DNA of 64,000 bases. Origin: Mercenaria mercenaria (taxonomy: Eukaryota > Mollusca > Bivalvia > Venerida > Veneridae). The notes under the pieces are model-generated. The model was not told the DNA's origin, did no database searches, and was given only the letters and a program-made list of their open reading frames with translations. The stretch lies in NCBI RefSeq assembly GCF_021730395.1, contig NC_069363.1, positions 22,108,001 through 22,172,000 of the forward strand, given 5' to 3'. Positions 37,505-49,937 of the stretch are shown piece by piece (the stretch's first letter is position 1; each line of letters begins with the position of its first letter). A program made the translations under genes and the position numbers.

Positions 37505-40500
37505 AATCTACTCCGAGGTTTAGCTATTTTCAGTGTCATTTACAGAGGAGGAGATTTAAAAATCAGCAACTGACGTGTTCATTGCAACCCTTGAGTTTGT
37601 GACAGGGTGTTACTTGGTGTCATACAAATCAGTTATGCTGGGCACACAATATTTGTCTTCAAGACAAGAGTACATTTACCATATATGTTGAGTTTGATTC
37701 AGCTGATTTTGTTAACCACCAAAAAATGAAAACATTGAAAAGACATTTTTTTTTAACTGTGTTGACCTAATCTGTAATCCCCTAGCTATTAAAACCTCTC
37801 AAGTTGGATGCCATTCTCAGGTTGCTATTAAATAATGGAGTTATAAGTCACTTGATGCTTAATTTGCCAATATTGAAGAAGTTTAGTACAAACACATATA
37901 CCTTTTATGTGTTCTGGCCAGTGTAGAGATAGCCGAAGGGGATAGCCAAATTTAATCAGTATTACACAGTCTGTACATAGGCTTGAATGACTGCAAAGTA
38001 GTCATAGAGGAATAACAGCATGTGTGAAGCCAGCAAAGCTTAAAGGACAAAGTGGGGAGGGGTATAAGTGAAAATTCTCCATTTATTTCAAGAAGTTATA
38101 TACCATTAGTACATCTCGTAGTCAGTTAATAGATATTTTTTATTTCTTCATCTGAAGGTTCAGTCCATAAACGAATTGCGTTCCCCTCTTCATTTATTTT
38201 TTCAATATTTGTTAATATAAATGTGCTATAGACCTACTTTAAAAGGTATGTTTTGGGGATTAAAACAAGGGAAGCTGGTGATAGGTTATATCCAAATATG
38301 TAACTTATTTTCAGTTCTAAGTTCCTTTACCATAATTGATCTGAAGAGTTCTGCCTTATAATTTGCCCCCTTCAAAGGAGAGGGGTATTATAATTGTTTT
38401 GCTCATTGTTGGTCTGTCTGCCATTTGGTTTCAGTTTAGTTTCCAGTCAATAACTAGAGAATGTTTGGAATCACATAAATAAACTTATCTGATTGCCTGT
38501 GGTCAGTTGATGACCCCTGTTGTTTTGGAATTTACTGGGTAAAAGGTCAATGTCTCATTGACCATGAGCCTGAAATCAGTTTCATCTCAGTAATGGAAGA
38601 ATGTTTTGGCCTCCAACCCTCAATTTGCATAGTTAAAAGTCACATTCTTGCATAAAACTACTTTTTTCACTGTATTAATTCACATGTATTAATGGGAGAA
38701 AAATCGTGTGCAAACAAGGCTATTCACGTGCTGTTAATACATGATTTTTATTTTTGAAATGCTTTGCCAGGGCCTTATATATATGTATTTCTGCGCAGAC
38801 TGATATTTGGCACCTGCGTCTTGTTTCTTCCGTAATAGCCTCTTCTTGTAGCATTAAAGATACAATGTAATCCGTAATATGTTTTGCTGTATCAGTTTCC
38901 AACCCCAAACGTACTCTTTCCCAACCCCGCCAACAATGTACGCACTTGCTTCTCATAGAGTTTACGCCCTTTACAAAGCGTCGGTTCAGTTGCTGTCAAA
39001 AACCGTGAATGAATAAGTATCGCGTGTAACTTGTGCGATTGTTCGTTTTTAGGAATCATATTAATGATTTTGGTAAGTATCAAGTCGGTATGTTTTTACC
39101 TGATTTTTCGCAGAATTCATATAATAAACCTTGAAAGCTCGTCACTATCTTCGTACTTATCCGTACTCTAAATGTGTTCGTACTCAAAATAATTCGAATG
39201 TAAAGTTATTATTCTTAAACTTGTGTTCCTGTTTATCAAATTTTTAAGTAATATGCAAAATTATGGGTAGTGTCATGTTTGTAATAACGAGACATAAAAA
39301 AAATATGCTCAAAAACCTTCAAATCATGCTTTTGGTAGTGTTGTTGATACGTGGGCCCCGGTTATGGATATTTAAAACACGTTTACCATTTCCAAGAACA
39401 ACAGAATGGTAAATAAAAGATGTAACGGAATCGCTAAGTCATCACATATGAAAACAATAAATTTAGCTGTCGTGTCATGTTTTTTTATGCAAGAATAGCG
39501 ACAATACACATTTGTTTTGTGTATTATATATAATTAAATGTCAGCAGATTAAGCCCTTGGGATATGTTTGTGACCTCAACCTTCAGTCTTGGTCACAAAC
39601 ATTCCCACAGGCTTCTGCAGATGTTGATACACAAAAAAACGTGTATTATCCCGAGACAGAAAAGTTTTGGCTCAGTAACTAAAACACTTTTGCCTGCCAA
39701 CATCAGACTTAATAGGATGATTGTAGTCAGTAGATTTTGGCAAAAGGACTCAGCATATACTTCTCTCTGACAGGCTGTCATAGGGGGCAGCTATTTTTGT
39801 AATACTGGTATACTTGATGGATAGAATAATTGTCAGTTTTAAAGTGCTGTATATAGTTGTATGGAAGTTTTACAAATATTGTATGGAGCTTTTACAAGTG
39901 TGATAGACAATATTTTTATGCAATTGTAAATACTGAATTTGAAACCTTCGTGTATATAAACAAATAATTTATGATTTATGTTGTACTATAACTATATATT
40001 GTTACTTTTAACAGTGATTCTTACATATTTATACTTGTTTAAACAACAGATTTATGTTTACACCACACTACTGTTGAACTGCATGATAGTTTTTAAAACC
40101 ATACTGTGATCTGTGTTTTCTCCAGTTGTTGCTAAGTGTTATTTTGTTATCTTCAATGCTTATGTGTAAACTAATGTTTAAGTATGTTAATATCATAGTT
40201 GGTCTACAAAAATAACCACATGTGAAATGTTTTGGTATGATCTTCTTAGTGTCTCCACATTTACCTTTACCATTGCCATTTACTGACGAACAGTTTCACC
40301 TATTTAAGATTATTTCAAGAACGCTAAGTAGTTTTGTACTTCTTTGGTTTTTGATTAATTTATTGTAAAATTACAGTTAATTATTCATAGAAGTTTTGTT
40401 TTAAAGACTAATAATTTTTCTACAGGTTTGTTCAGAAGTAGGGATATGTCCAGCGGAATTTGCTCTTTTGTACGGTGTAGTGTAGAATACTGGGATGATA

Positions 40501-42420
40501 GTTTAATAGTGTTTTTCATATTAAAACAGATTAACAGCTGTCCAGATAGAGAATGTGCATAATTGTGTGGTTAGAAAAGTATTTCTTTCAGTGTTGTACA
40601 TGAACTTCCAAAAAGGGAGGTAACAGTAAGAATGGATTTAAGGACGGTTGTGGCAGTTTTGGGTTAAAGATTTCACAATAATAGAATTTGTTCAAACTTT
40701 GTATTTGAACACAGTGTCATGATAGAAACAGAATTATGAAAAAAAATCGAAGGTTACCATGCCTTTTCAGGAGTTATCTGCCCTTGAAAATGTAAATTTG
40801 AAGAAAAATCCAGTTTTAAGGGCAGATAACTCCTAAACAAGCATGGTGACCTATGATTGTTTTTGCATTTTTCTGTTTCTAACATGAAACTGTGTTCATA
40901 TACGAAGTTTGAACAAATTCTATCATTGGGAAATTTTTGCCCAATCTCTCTTACAAGAAACTGCAATAGTGTCTTAACACTACTGTCCCTTTTGTCAGTA
41001 AGATTTCAAAACCTCAGAAAACTATCAATTATGAGATATCAATGTTGAAAATAAGAAATTGCAAGATATTAATGCGTTTTAGGCTCATAACAAAATATAT
41101 GGCAGTCAAGGCATAGTCGGTACATTCATTTAAACATGGTTGCCACACTTCAGTGGTGATAAGTTAGTGAAAGTCATATATAAAATCTTCAACAAAAATA
41201 TCAAAATACTTACATAATTTTTGTGAAACTTATTTTTAATTGAACATTTGAATTCTGTGAAGATCATGGTTGAATCCAAGAAATTGATTCAAGGTTCGTA
41301 CTTCCTTGCCTAAGATGTTTTCTTCCAAATTACTTTATTTTTTCCACACTCATTTCAGACAATATCTACAGTAACCTATTTGCTACAATAAAAAACTATT
41401 GTAAAAAAAAAAAAAACAATCAGTGTTGTCTGCATGTGAAGTGGCAAATTTATTTGTGGCAGGTTGTACAAGTGGCATTGGCCATTTTAGCCTGTAAATA
41501 ATCAGGAGATAGATTCCCTGCCTATTTTCAATTAGTATCTTAAAAATGTTGTCATTATATCATAGATAATGAATTGGTTACCAAAGAATGTTTTAGTACA
41601 TAGTGAATCAGTGTGTCTAGGGTTACACTGGAATATTTTAGTATTTATTTAAAGTAGTAGTATAGTAATATAAAGGAAAAATATCACAAGAGATTATTCA
41701 TTTTGGTTAGAGGTTACCTTAGTTTCCATCAGTTGTGTAGATGTGTGTAGTTTCATTTACATCATTACTGACGTCCCCACTCATAAATATTCATGATGTT
41801 CAGCTGAATTATACTATTGGCATTTCTGACATAACTTAGGTTATGATTTTGCAACCTTATGTCTTTGCTGCATATTTTAACATCTTTATAGATAAATTTC
41901 ATATAAAAGTAATATTTCATATTTAGATGGATATTTCATATACACAATTTAATACGATTTGTTGAATTACTGTGCCTATAGTAGTTGCTTATTCGTGTAT
42001 GTCACACACGATTCCAGCTTGTAATGTTAATGGTGATAGTCTTTTTGATTTCCTAGGTTACACTGAAACTCGTTATACTAGTTCAGAAATCAGTGTAAAG
42101 ATTCCACTTAATTGTATTTAGTTATTCAGTTTTCCACTAGTGGTATAATACATTCCATATCTCATTATATGTAAATTCACATGACAAAAACTCCATTGAA
42201 ATTGCATGTATGTTTTATTTTTCTATTGATGTTTTAAACACTAATTTTAAAATCTTTTTAACATGGTGTGGATTACATACTGTAGTTAGAGGATAAGGCA
42301 TGTCATTTCTTGTTGTACATTGATTGTGTCATGTCCATCAGCTAGTTCATTAACATAATGTATGTATTCATAGCCATGATTATGATAAAAGAAATAAAAA
42401 TTGATCACAAACTTTGTTGT
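37505..42420 (+). other. Possible MAPK15 3' UTR and downstream sequence
   Basis: This is AT-rich, mostly non-repetitive sequence after the stop. Candidate poly(A) signals are AATAAA at 38478-38483 and at 42393-42398. The second is followed within about 25 nt by a T/G-rich stretch. Which one is used cannot be told. The interval also holds a foldback repeat (40612-40996). A short minus-strand stretch at 38720-39083 gives protein-like frames and is treated as a finding only. Confidence 0.35.
40612..40996. repeat. Foldback (long inverted repeat) MITE-like element
   Basis: Arms pair as an imperfect inverted repeat. agaatttgttcaaactt (about 40683) pairs with aagtttgaacaaattct (about 40906), and ggagttatctgccctt (40770-40785) pairs with aagggcagataactcc (40818-40833). 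Matching extends outwards to aaaaaggga/tcccttttg at the edges. The loop is about 32 bp. There is no ORF. Confidence 0.7.
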
Positions 42421-42739
42421 TTAAGTTACAATTTAACTTCCAGGAAACTAAGATATTGAATGAAAATTATTCCTTCCTAATGGATGGTTAGGACTAGAGG
42501 TTCTATTTATATCCTGTGCACACCTATGAGGCTTTTCAACAGATACAATTTTTGAGTTTTTAATACCTGGCGGATCTTCCAAGTGAAACAGCATATCTAA
42601 ACAGCCCAAAAGTCTGTTGCTTCAAATTCAGATTTCATATTAGCATACAAAATTAATACTAAAGATGCCTGAGAGTTAAGTATAAAAGAAACATTTAAAC
42701 AACTTGTCATTAAGTGCTTAATTGATATGCATAAAACTT

Positions 42740-43130
42740 AGTCTGTTGCATTTTTGCCAGGACCTCTCTCTAGTTTATTCAAATGGTTCTGCTTGTCCAT
42801 CTTAAGGGCCACCTGAGCTAAAATGGAAAAAAAACTCGGTAAGCACCTTTGATAATAATCTTCACCAAACTTGTTCCATAACATCCTTGCATGGACCTGC
42901 CTCTATTTTGATCAGGCGGTTCATTAGGGGTCATCAGAGCTAAAAAAAAAACAACAGAAAAAAAACAACACTTTCTTATGAACCACTGAAAATATCTTAC
43001 TAAAACTTGGTCTGTAGTATCTTCAGGTGGACCTTCCTCAGTTTTATTTTAATGTTTTTGATTGACTGAAAGGTAGGGGCTGCCAGAACTAAGATAGAAA
43101 AATCTTTAAAGACCTATCCGGAAGTTGCCA
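42740..43130. repeat. Degenerate ~130-bp tandem units
   Basis: Phrases of the form aaacttggtctgtagtatct, tggaccttcctcagttttatt and gagctaaaaaa recur about three times with strong divergence. They resemble the array at 11290-12260. Confidence 0.5.
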
Positions 43131-44265
43131 ATGTACATCATTTTGCTCTTTCGTTTGTGTGTTACAAGCAGTTGTTAAATTGTAAATGCGGATAATTTAA
43201 CAGACACACAGTGGATTGATCACTTTATCAATAAATATTTATATATTATATTAAACAATGCGATTGTAATGTGCTAGATATGAGTTGCTTAATTAAAGGG
43301 AATTCCTATAGTTTTTTATGCGCATCTTTCTGCGCAGCCGACACTTTCTATGGAAAACTGAAATGAAGTCAACATTTTGTTGAAACATGCTACAGACATT
43401 CTTAAATATGAGGAATTTTGAATGAAATAACATTTTTGATAAGTTATATCAGTAATCAAATGTTGATACTGGTTTATGTTGTATTGACAAGTATCATGCC
43501 TGACAGGTATCTTGCTATATTTATGGTTGTGTTTTCACATCGCAATTTAGTACAAAGACAGTGTTGTTCATATAATGTAAGATAATTGACTTAGTACTGA
43601 TAAGACAATATCACCTTTCAGATTATTTAGTATTCAATTATAGATAGAATTAAGAATTTTTAAAACTTTTTTTTAACTTTTAGCAGACATACATGTAATC
43701 AATTTGGCCAGGTTCGCGCCATTTCCGTCCGAACAGGTGTTGTATTCTAGCGGTCTTAACATAAAATTTAGCCTGGTGACCCATACATTTTTAGCCATTT
43801 TAATGCTCACAATACAATTATCTATACACAAGAAGAAAAAGAAAAAATTCTGGTAAAAGATTTTGTATATAATCTGGTACCTTTAGTGGGAATATATTGA
43901 ATCTTTACACGCTTAATCATTGCATGGATTCTACAGGTTCCACATCTCTTTTGTATTTACTTGTATGCCCCTTTTAGACCTTTTGGTTAAGTTTTGCATG
44001 TAGCCTAAGCTGGTATTTCGGAAACAACCGCGGGAATCAATTGGAACTTTACACATGTGTTCACTGTATTGATCTGGCATGCAATAATTTACATTTTCCA
44101 TACGTTATGTCCTTTTTTGACACGTAACTTTTGGTTAAGTTTTATGTATGCTGGTGTCTCAGTAACCACTTGTGGAAATATATTGCAACTTCGCTCACCA
44201 TAGCATAAAGTATCGAGGTAAGCTATTGTGCTTCCGGCGTGCATTGTGCCTCGTAAGCAGTTCCA
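43131..44265. other. No recognised gene
   Basis: AT-rich sequence with short meaningless ORFs. I see nothing supportable here. Confidence 0.5.
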
Positions 44266-44267
44266 CT

Positions 44268-44560
44268 GTTGACACACTAGAGGTCACAATTTCGGCCCAA
44301 TCTTCATGAAATGTAGTCAGTGTTGCCTTCTATAAAATCTCGGACGAATTTGTTACTGAGTCATCATCTGGGGTCAACTCTCTAGAGGCCGCATTTTTTA
44401 CCTCACGTTCATAAGACTTTGTCAGAATGTTTGTTACTATGAAATTTAGGTCAAATTTGAACTGGGTTACCTGAGTTCTTAAACTAGGTTACTAGGTCGA
44501 ATTATTGATAAACCTTGTTAACACACTAGAGGCCACATTTTCTACACATTTCATTATAAT
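44268..44560. repeat. Degenerate ~145-bp tandem units
   Basis: acactagaggtcacaatttc, ctctagaggccgcatttttt and acactagaggccacattttc (near 44273, 44380 and 44513) are the same landmark as in the ~145-bp monomers at 10380-10850. Old, strongly diverged units. Confidence 0.55.
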
Positions 44561-44724
44561 CGAAAACAATCCTAATTATTCTACTAGAATAGAACAGGTC
44601 AGTACATAACCGGTAGGACAGTGATAAAGAGGGGCATATGATATTATTAAACTTTATATGTAAATATGAACAAAAACTATATTATAAACATATCTGAAAC
44701 AATTATCTCAAACAAAATCTATAA

Positions 44725-44950
44725 TTGAGCCGCACCATGAGAAAACCAACATAGTGCATTTGCGACCAGCATGGATCCAGACCAGCCTGCGCATCCGCCC
44801 AGTCTGGTCAGGATCCATGCTGGTCGCTTTCAAAGCCATTTTAATTAGAGAAACCGTTAAGCGAACAGCATGGATCCTGACCAGACTGCGCGGTCTGGAT
44901 CCATGCTGGTCGCAAATGCACTATGTTGGTTTTCTCATGGCGCGGCTCAA
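44725..44950. mobile_element. Long-palindrome MITE (GAGCCGCRCCATGAGAAAAC ends), copy 1
   Basis: The left end gagccgcaccatgagaaaac and right end gttttctcatggcgcggctc are inverse complements. The inverted homology continues inward through gcgaccagcatggatccaga. Nearly the whole 226-bp element can fold back on itself. The same element occurs at 57413-57649. I recall this palindromic repeat as common in clams. Confidence 0.85.
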
Positions 44951-45989
44951 TTTAGGTTTGGCTTTATAATCGCATGTTAAATCACATTTTCACAAGTGCT
45001 TCCTACGTACGGTTATAATTTGGATAACGACATACATACAATTTGCGGCAAATGTTTAGCCATTGTTACCGAATATCTCATAAAAAGTAAGATAACATGC
45101 AAGAATGGAGTTCTGGTTTTCTGTCTTCATGCTTACTTAATTATTGTGTCAAAAGTTTCAAAAGTATACGAGAGGAATTCAGAAAATTTTGAGACTAACG
45201 CTCTTCCGTAGAAATTATAACAGGTACAAGCACGATGTTTTCATGGACTTCTACAAAAGAGTAAGGTCCAAATGCGGCGTGTCCTTAGATATTCCCATGA
45301 ATTTCACGATAATTCCTACGGCGGAACATTCCCGAGATCATACCGTCGTTATATGATCGGGAGCTGCACGTGAGTGTTTGCTTTTTCAACAGCCGCCGTT
45401 AGTTTACAGAGTTCTATTACTTCAAAATATGCAGCACTTGATCGAGTAAATCCATGAGAAAGGAAGATAATAATAATTACAAGAATGAGGAATAAATTGT
45501 GGTTATTTAGTTCCATCTGAATATCATAAATTACATTGGACTTTTTAAAGTACGCGTGCAGGCCTTCCGCCTACACCCATTAAACAATCAAATGTATTTC
45601 TCATAACCAAGATGATTTACATAACCACAATTTATTCCTTAAAACAGTCATATTACCTGATATACAGAAACAAACTCAAACGTGATTATGGCCAAATAGG
45701 CAGCACTTAAAGCACATCGCTACGATCCGGTATTAAAGTTTCATTACTTCTTTGCTATGCTTAGTTAAAATAGTGGGCATATTGAAATATTTAAAATAAG
45801 ATGCCAAAATCATTGAAAATGACTCCAAGCAAATTTCCATCTATTATAAAACAAAATGAGGCTGACATTGTAACATTTCCTCTTCTTTACACAGAAGAAT
45901 GAGTTTGTGGAAACAAATACGACCTTGGAGCTAAAGTTTAGCAATCTTCACTACTTTTTATGTGACTATAGCGTTGCTGCTGTCCGTAC

Positions 45990-46310
45990 GACCGTACGTA
46001 CCGAAATCTCGTGTGTCCAACTCCTTCTACAATATTAGTCTGATTTGTTTCAAACTTTCTCAGAACAAGCTTGATGTGCAGACGATCATAGAGGAAGGAA
46101 TTTTTTCTGTGACTGTTTTTTCCGCAGTTATGACCCTTTCATAGATTTGCTATATAGAATATAGAGAAAAATCTTGTGTGCCCATGCACTCCTCATATAC
46201 TATTGAAAGTATATGCTTGAAAGTTTCACTGATGAAGGACCTTTATGCGAAGATGATCATGAATAATGGACGTTTTACTCGCATTATGACCCTTTCCTAA
46301 TAAAAACTTT
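45990..46310. repeat. ~165-bp repeat, two diverged units
   Basis: Units starting ctcgtgtgtccaactcct (about 46007) and cttgtgtgcccatgcactcc (about 46173) share the downstream phrases gatgtgcagacgatcat/gcgaagatgatcat and ttatgaccctttc. The remaining intergenic stretches 44951-45989 and 46311-47110 show no gene I can support. Confidence 0.5.
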
Positions 46311-47112
46311 GCCGCAATATGTGGGGTCATCCGTGTCCTATGGACACAATTCTACTTTAATAATGTTTTAGCAAATTCACAACAAAAAAAAAAAAAATGC
46401 TCTTATATTTGAAGATGCGCATTGGTAATTAACTCGGCAATATCGGGTCTACTAAATCATACAAACATTTGAACGTCTTTGGTAATGCACCATGGTATTG
46501 TTACATTTATGTACAATGTATATGCATATGTTATCAAATATTCTCATGGTAACAGCCAACAGATAGGCTTTGGTGAACTATAGTTAAATCATGTAAAATC
46601 GAAACATACATCAACAGTCTATACGGATTTCGTAGGTATAATTTAGTGGGTGGGGTACGGAAAATATAGGTCCCCAGTTATATTTTCAGACAATTTAAAA
46701 CATCGAGAATGATGAAAAAATATATTTCAAGTCAAAACTTATCATAACAATATCGAAAATAACATAAATAATACCATAGCATTGCAAATAAAAACATCGA
46801 TAGAAATTAATAGTTTTATATGATAGACACGAAAGCAACTTTTTTTCGTGACGTCATAAAATTTCATAAAATTTTCGGTTCGTGGTCCCCAAGAGATACA
46901 TGGGATTCTATATATTTATAACCGATATTTTTGTTTGGTATATGTCGCTTATTTTCAAGCTGCACGTATTTCGCTCTACACTATTAACCATGCAATGCAT
47001 GCGACTGTGTTAAAACCAGCCATAAATATAGATTTAATAATAGATTAAGTTATATGTGCACGGTTTTTATGTCTTACATATATTTATCACTGCTGATTAT
47101 AACCTTACAAAC

Positions 47113-47118
47113 TTTATT
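47113..47118 (-). promoter_or_regulatory. Poly(A) signal candidate for the lysozyme gene
   Basis: TTTATT on the plus strand is AATAAA on the minus strand, about 205 nt downstream of the lysozyme stop. It is the nearest canonical signal I noticed. Confidence 0.45.
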
Positions 47119-47322
47119 GAATGGTTTAGTGACGTTTCTGTTTCAGTGTTGCTTTACATGTTAAATTGTCATTTCTCAGTTTACGTTTATAACATTCAGT
47201 AGCGGAACTGACTACTATTGTAGAGTTTCTGCAATGGTTATTCTTCAATCCCGTAATGTTATAGATTATATAATATCATTAAACCAGACAAGTTTACATG
47301 TCAACCATATATTTCACATGGT

Positions 47323-47787
47323 CTAATTTTCCTTTACTGCTCTCATTCTAGCCACCAACCTTTCTCCTCTGCTCTTAACTTGACCGTACCATTTACTGTC
47401 TTTCATTTCATCAGCGGCCGTATTCCAGTCCCTGTCCTTGAGAGCTTTGGCCAAGTTCTTGAATTGTCTCAGTTTCCCTCCCATATTAAACGCCATATTC
47501 ACCATGATTTCCTTCACTTCGCTCGGCCATGTCTCGCATTCTGGATAAATAGCTTTAGCTGTCGCCGCTGCTTCATTGAAGTCGTCTGCAAATGCACTGT
47601 CAATTCTTTCCTGTGAAATGACTGTGCCGACTGGTAGTTTGTACTCCGGATCGCTTTCCTTCAGAAGGTGACCAATACCGAAAGTCCTGAGACCTAGACT
47701 GTCCAAATAGATCTTATTATCAAAACCTTCATCTATCTTCAGCTGGGCTTTAATGCTACCAATCTCTGTTGATGTTAACCAAGACAT
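47323..47787 (-). CDS. T4-type (phage-type, GH24) lysozyme
   Basis: Single coding exon, 154 residues, close to T4 lysozyme (164). The N-terminal IDEGFDNKIYLDSLGLRTFGI places Glu20, Asp29 and Thr35. Their 9- and 6-residue spacing equals T4 Glu11, Asp20 and Thr26, so the catalytic triad is intact. GIGHLL follows, and the C-terminal helical lobe has NMAFNMGG, WNTAADEM and SKWYGQVKSRGERLV, matching T4 blocks. The enzyme cleaves the MurNAc-GlcNAc bond of bacterial peptidoglycan. An acceptor (tttcttttgcag) lies 5 nt before the ATG and a donor (gtatgt) at 48410. The joined leader has an in-frame TAG, so MSWL is the start and no signal peptide is visible. Genes of this type in bivalves are viewed as ancient transfers from phage or bacteria. 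The eukaryotic intron and AT-rich surroundings show it is resident, not contamination. Confidence 0.93.
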   Translation of the reverse strand: MSWLTSTEIGSIKAQLKIDEGFDNKIYLDSLGLRTFGIGHLLKESDPEYKLPVGTVISQERIDSAFADDFNEAAATAKAIYPECETWPSEVKEIMVNMAFNMGGKLRQFKNLAKALKDRDWNTAADEMKDSKWYGQVKSRGERLVARMRAVKEN

Positions 47788-48430
47788 GTCTGCTGCAAAA
47801 GAAATTTGACTGGATTAGATCTCAACATAAGCAATTTATAACTGGTTTAATGTAGTTTACTCAATATATGATTTCACTGCAATGTAAAAGAAAAGATGTG
47901 AGCGTATGACGAGCGTTTACAAGATGATGAATCTTTTAGAAAATTTATTGTGTGTTTCTATTTTTATTTTGCTCGCGTCATTATAAACAATGAATTTGTC
48001 CGGGCATGTGTTCTTAGTTAATCTATAACCCGCAGTATATAATCGCAATATATTTTCTAATTCTCTCAGATACGACTTGTTGCTTTAAAATTCATATTTA
48101 CCCTTTGAATGAGCCCATGTTTGCCTAAAGTTCCTATTGACCCAACTCTATACTTACACAATGTTCTTAGATATAAATGGAAGAAACGTATTTCAAAAGG
48201 GATTACTGTATTGATACTTGTTCACGAAGTTTTAAAACAAATCTTCAAAAGGTAAGGCAAATAAAACAAAGTTTCTCATAAAAGTTTAGCAGTGTACCTA
48301 ACTCTAAAGTACCACACCTAGATCCATATGTTTCATCATTTAAACCACATTGAAGAGAAAACTAGGATGAAACATAAAACAAATAATCATAAGATAACAG
48401 AAAAACATACCAGTCGTGTCCTATATCCAT
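47788..48430 (-). promoter_or_regulatory. Lysozyme 5' UTR intron and leader exon
   Basis: On the minus strand a leader exon ends at 48411 (gacacgactg) before gtatgttttt. The intron runs 48410-47793 and ends tttcttttgcag. The second UTR piece is only cagac before the ATG. The leader start is not defined. Confidence 0.55.
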
Positions 48431-48631
48431 CCGCAGTGTACCTTGTTCTCTTAAATTTTGTGATATGAATATTATTCAACTTCCTTGATTTCATTTCAAT
48501 CTGAATTGACGATAAATTAGGTATGACTCATTTAAGCAAACAGAAAGCATGGACGTGTTACAGAATATTGATTGCTGATTTTATCTGTTGAGTACGGTGT
48601 TCCGTTTCGACAATCGTGACTTTTTATTTAA

Positions 48632-49301
48632 AGGTGGTCAATCACATTTAAACTACATTTAATGACATTTTTTACTTTTTGTATATTCTGGTAGAGAATT
48701 ATTTAAGGAACAAAAAGACCGATTACAAATTGTTAGATTCCTATTTGAAATGTATATTTTATTATTTCTATAAAATTTTGTAATTACTCCCCTTTAATAT
48801 GAAAGTATATAAAAAGCTGGGTATTTCTTTTTATTTCGATACAATGTCTAGTTTTACATTTGCATTTGATAGACATATCAACTATTGAACAATCTGAACC
48901 AAATTGCAAGTTTAAAAGCTGTGTGTAGCTTCTGAATTTCCAATCTATCTTAGTTGCGCAACCAAGATAGGCAAAGGGAGGTAATAATAATTTTTCAAAC
49001 TTGCGTTTCTAATGAATTCCATCTAAGTACATAATTTTTAATGCAAATATTTTACAAATATATTACAATATGTCTAATATTTATACATTTCCTTAGGCAA
49101 AGTATGTTTATCAAATTTATACTTATGATAAAATAACTCTATCTTGGTTGGGCAACCAGGATAGGAAAATGAAATTTTAAAAATACCTCCAGTGAAAATC
49201 TAATTTGCATTAAGTGTTAAGTGAACATAAATGAGTGTAAATGATCAGATGCTAAAGTTTCGAACAAATCCGTTACATGGCCAAAATCTGATTATCCACC
49301 T
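48632..49301. mobile_element. TTAA-flanked MITE (piggyBac-like) nested in the foldback element
   Basis: The 670-bp element begins aggtggtcaatca and ends tgattatccacct, an inverted repeat of 13 bp with two mismatches. It is bounded by TTAA at 48628-48631 and 49302-49305, the target of piggyBac-class transposases. There is no transposase. It contains two 26-bp palindromes (48945-48970 and 49139-49164) of the form ctatcttngttg..caaccnngatag. Confidence 0.85.
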
Positions 49302-49319
49302 TTAAAACTAAACCGCAAT

Positions 49320-49937
49320 GCACGATGGTACGATGGTGAAAACGCGATGGCGCGATGATGAAATCGCGATGGTACGATGGTGAAATGTCGATGTAATATC
49401 GCGTTTTCATCATCGTACCATCGCGTTTTCACCATCGCACCATCGCGTTTATATCATTGTACCATCGTGTCATCGCGTTTTCATCATCGTACCATCGTGT
49501 TTTCTCCATCGTGCAATCACGTTATCACCATCGTACCATCGCGGTTTCACCATCATACCATCGCGTTTTCACCATCGTGCCATCGCGTTATCACCATCGT
49601 GCCATCGCGGTTTCACCATCGTACCATCGCGTTTTCTCCATCGTGCCATCGCGTTATCACCATCATACCATCGTGTTTTCACCATCGTGCCATCGCGTTA
49701 TCATCACCGTACCATCGCGTTTTCACCATCGTGCCATCGCGTTATCACCATCGTACCATCGCGGTTTCACCATCATACCATCGCGTTTTCACCATTGTGC
49801 CATCGCGTTTTTATCATCGTGCCATCGCGTTATCACCATCGTACCATCACGTTTTCACCATCGTGCCATCGCATTATCACCAACATACCATCGCGGTTTC
49901 ACCATCGTACCATCGCGTTTTCACCATCGTACCACCG
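49320..49937 (+). repeat. 22-bp tandem array, left arm
   Basis: About three inverted units (49325-49385) precede a switch point at ggtgaaatgtcgatgtaat. About 25 forward units follow up to 49937. Each unit contains two ACCATCG words. All three forward frames stay open because the unit lacks stops in any phase. The resulting repeat peptides are not evidence of a gene. Confidence 0.9.

Noticed and set aside
45144-45356. 70-residue plus-strand ORF ending in EHSRDHTVVI, with an acceptor-like ttataacag before its second half
   Set aside because: It looks somewhat protein-like, but there is no partner exon, no known motif and no supporting frame beyond it.
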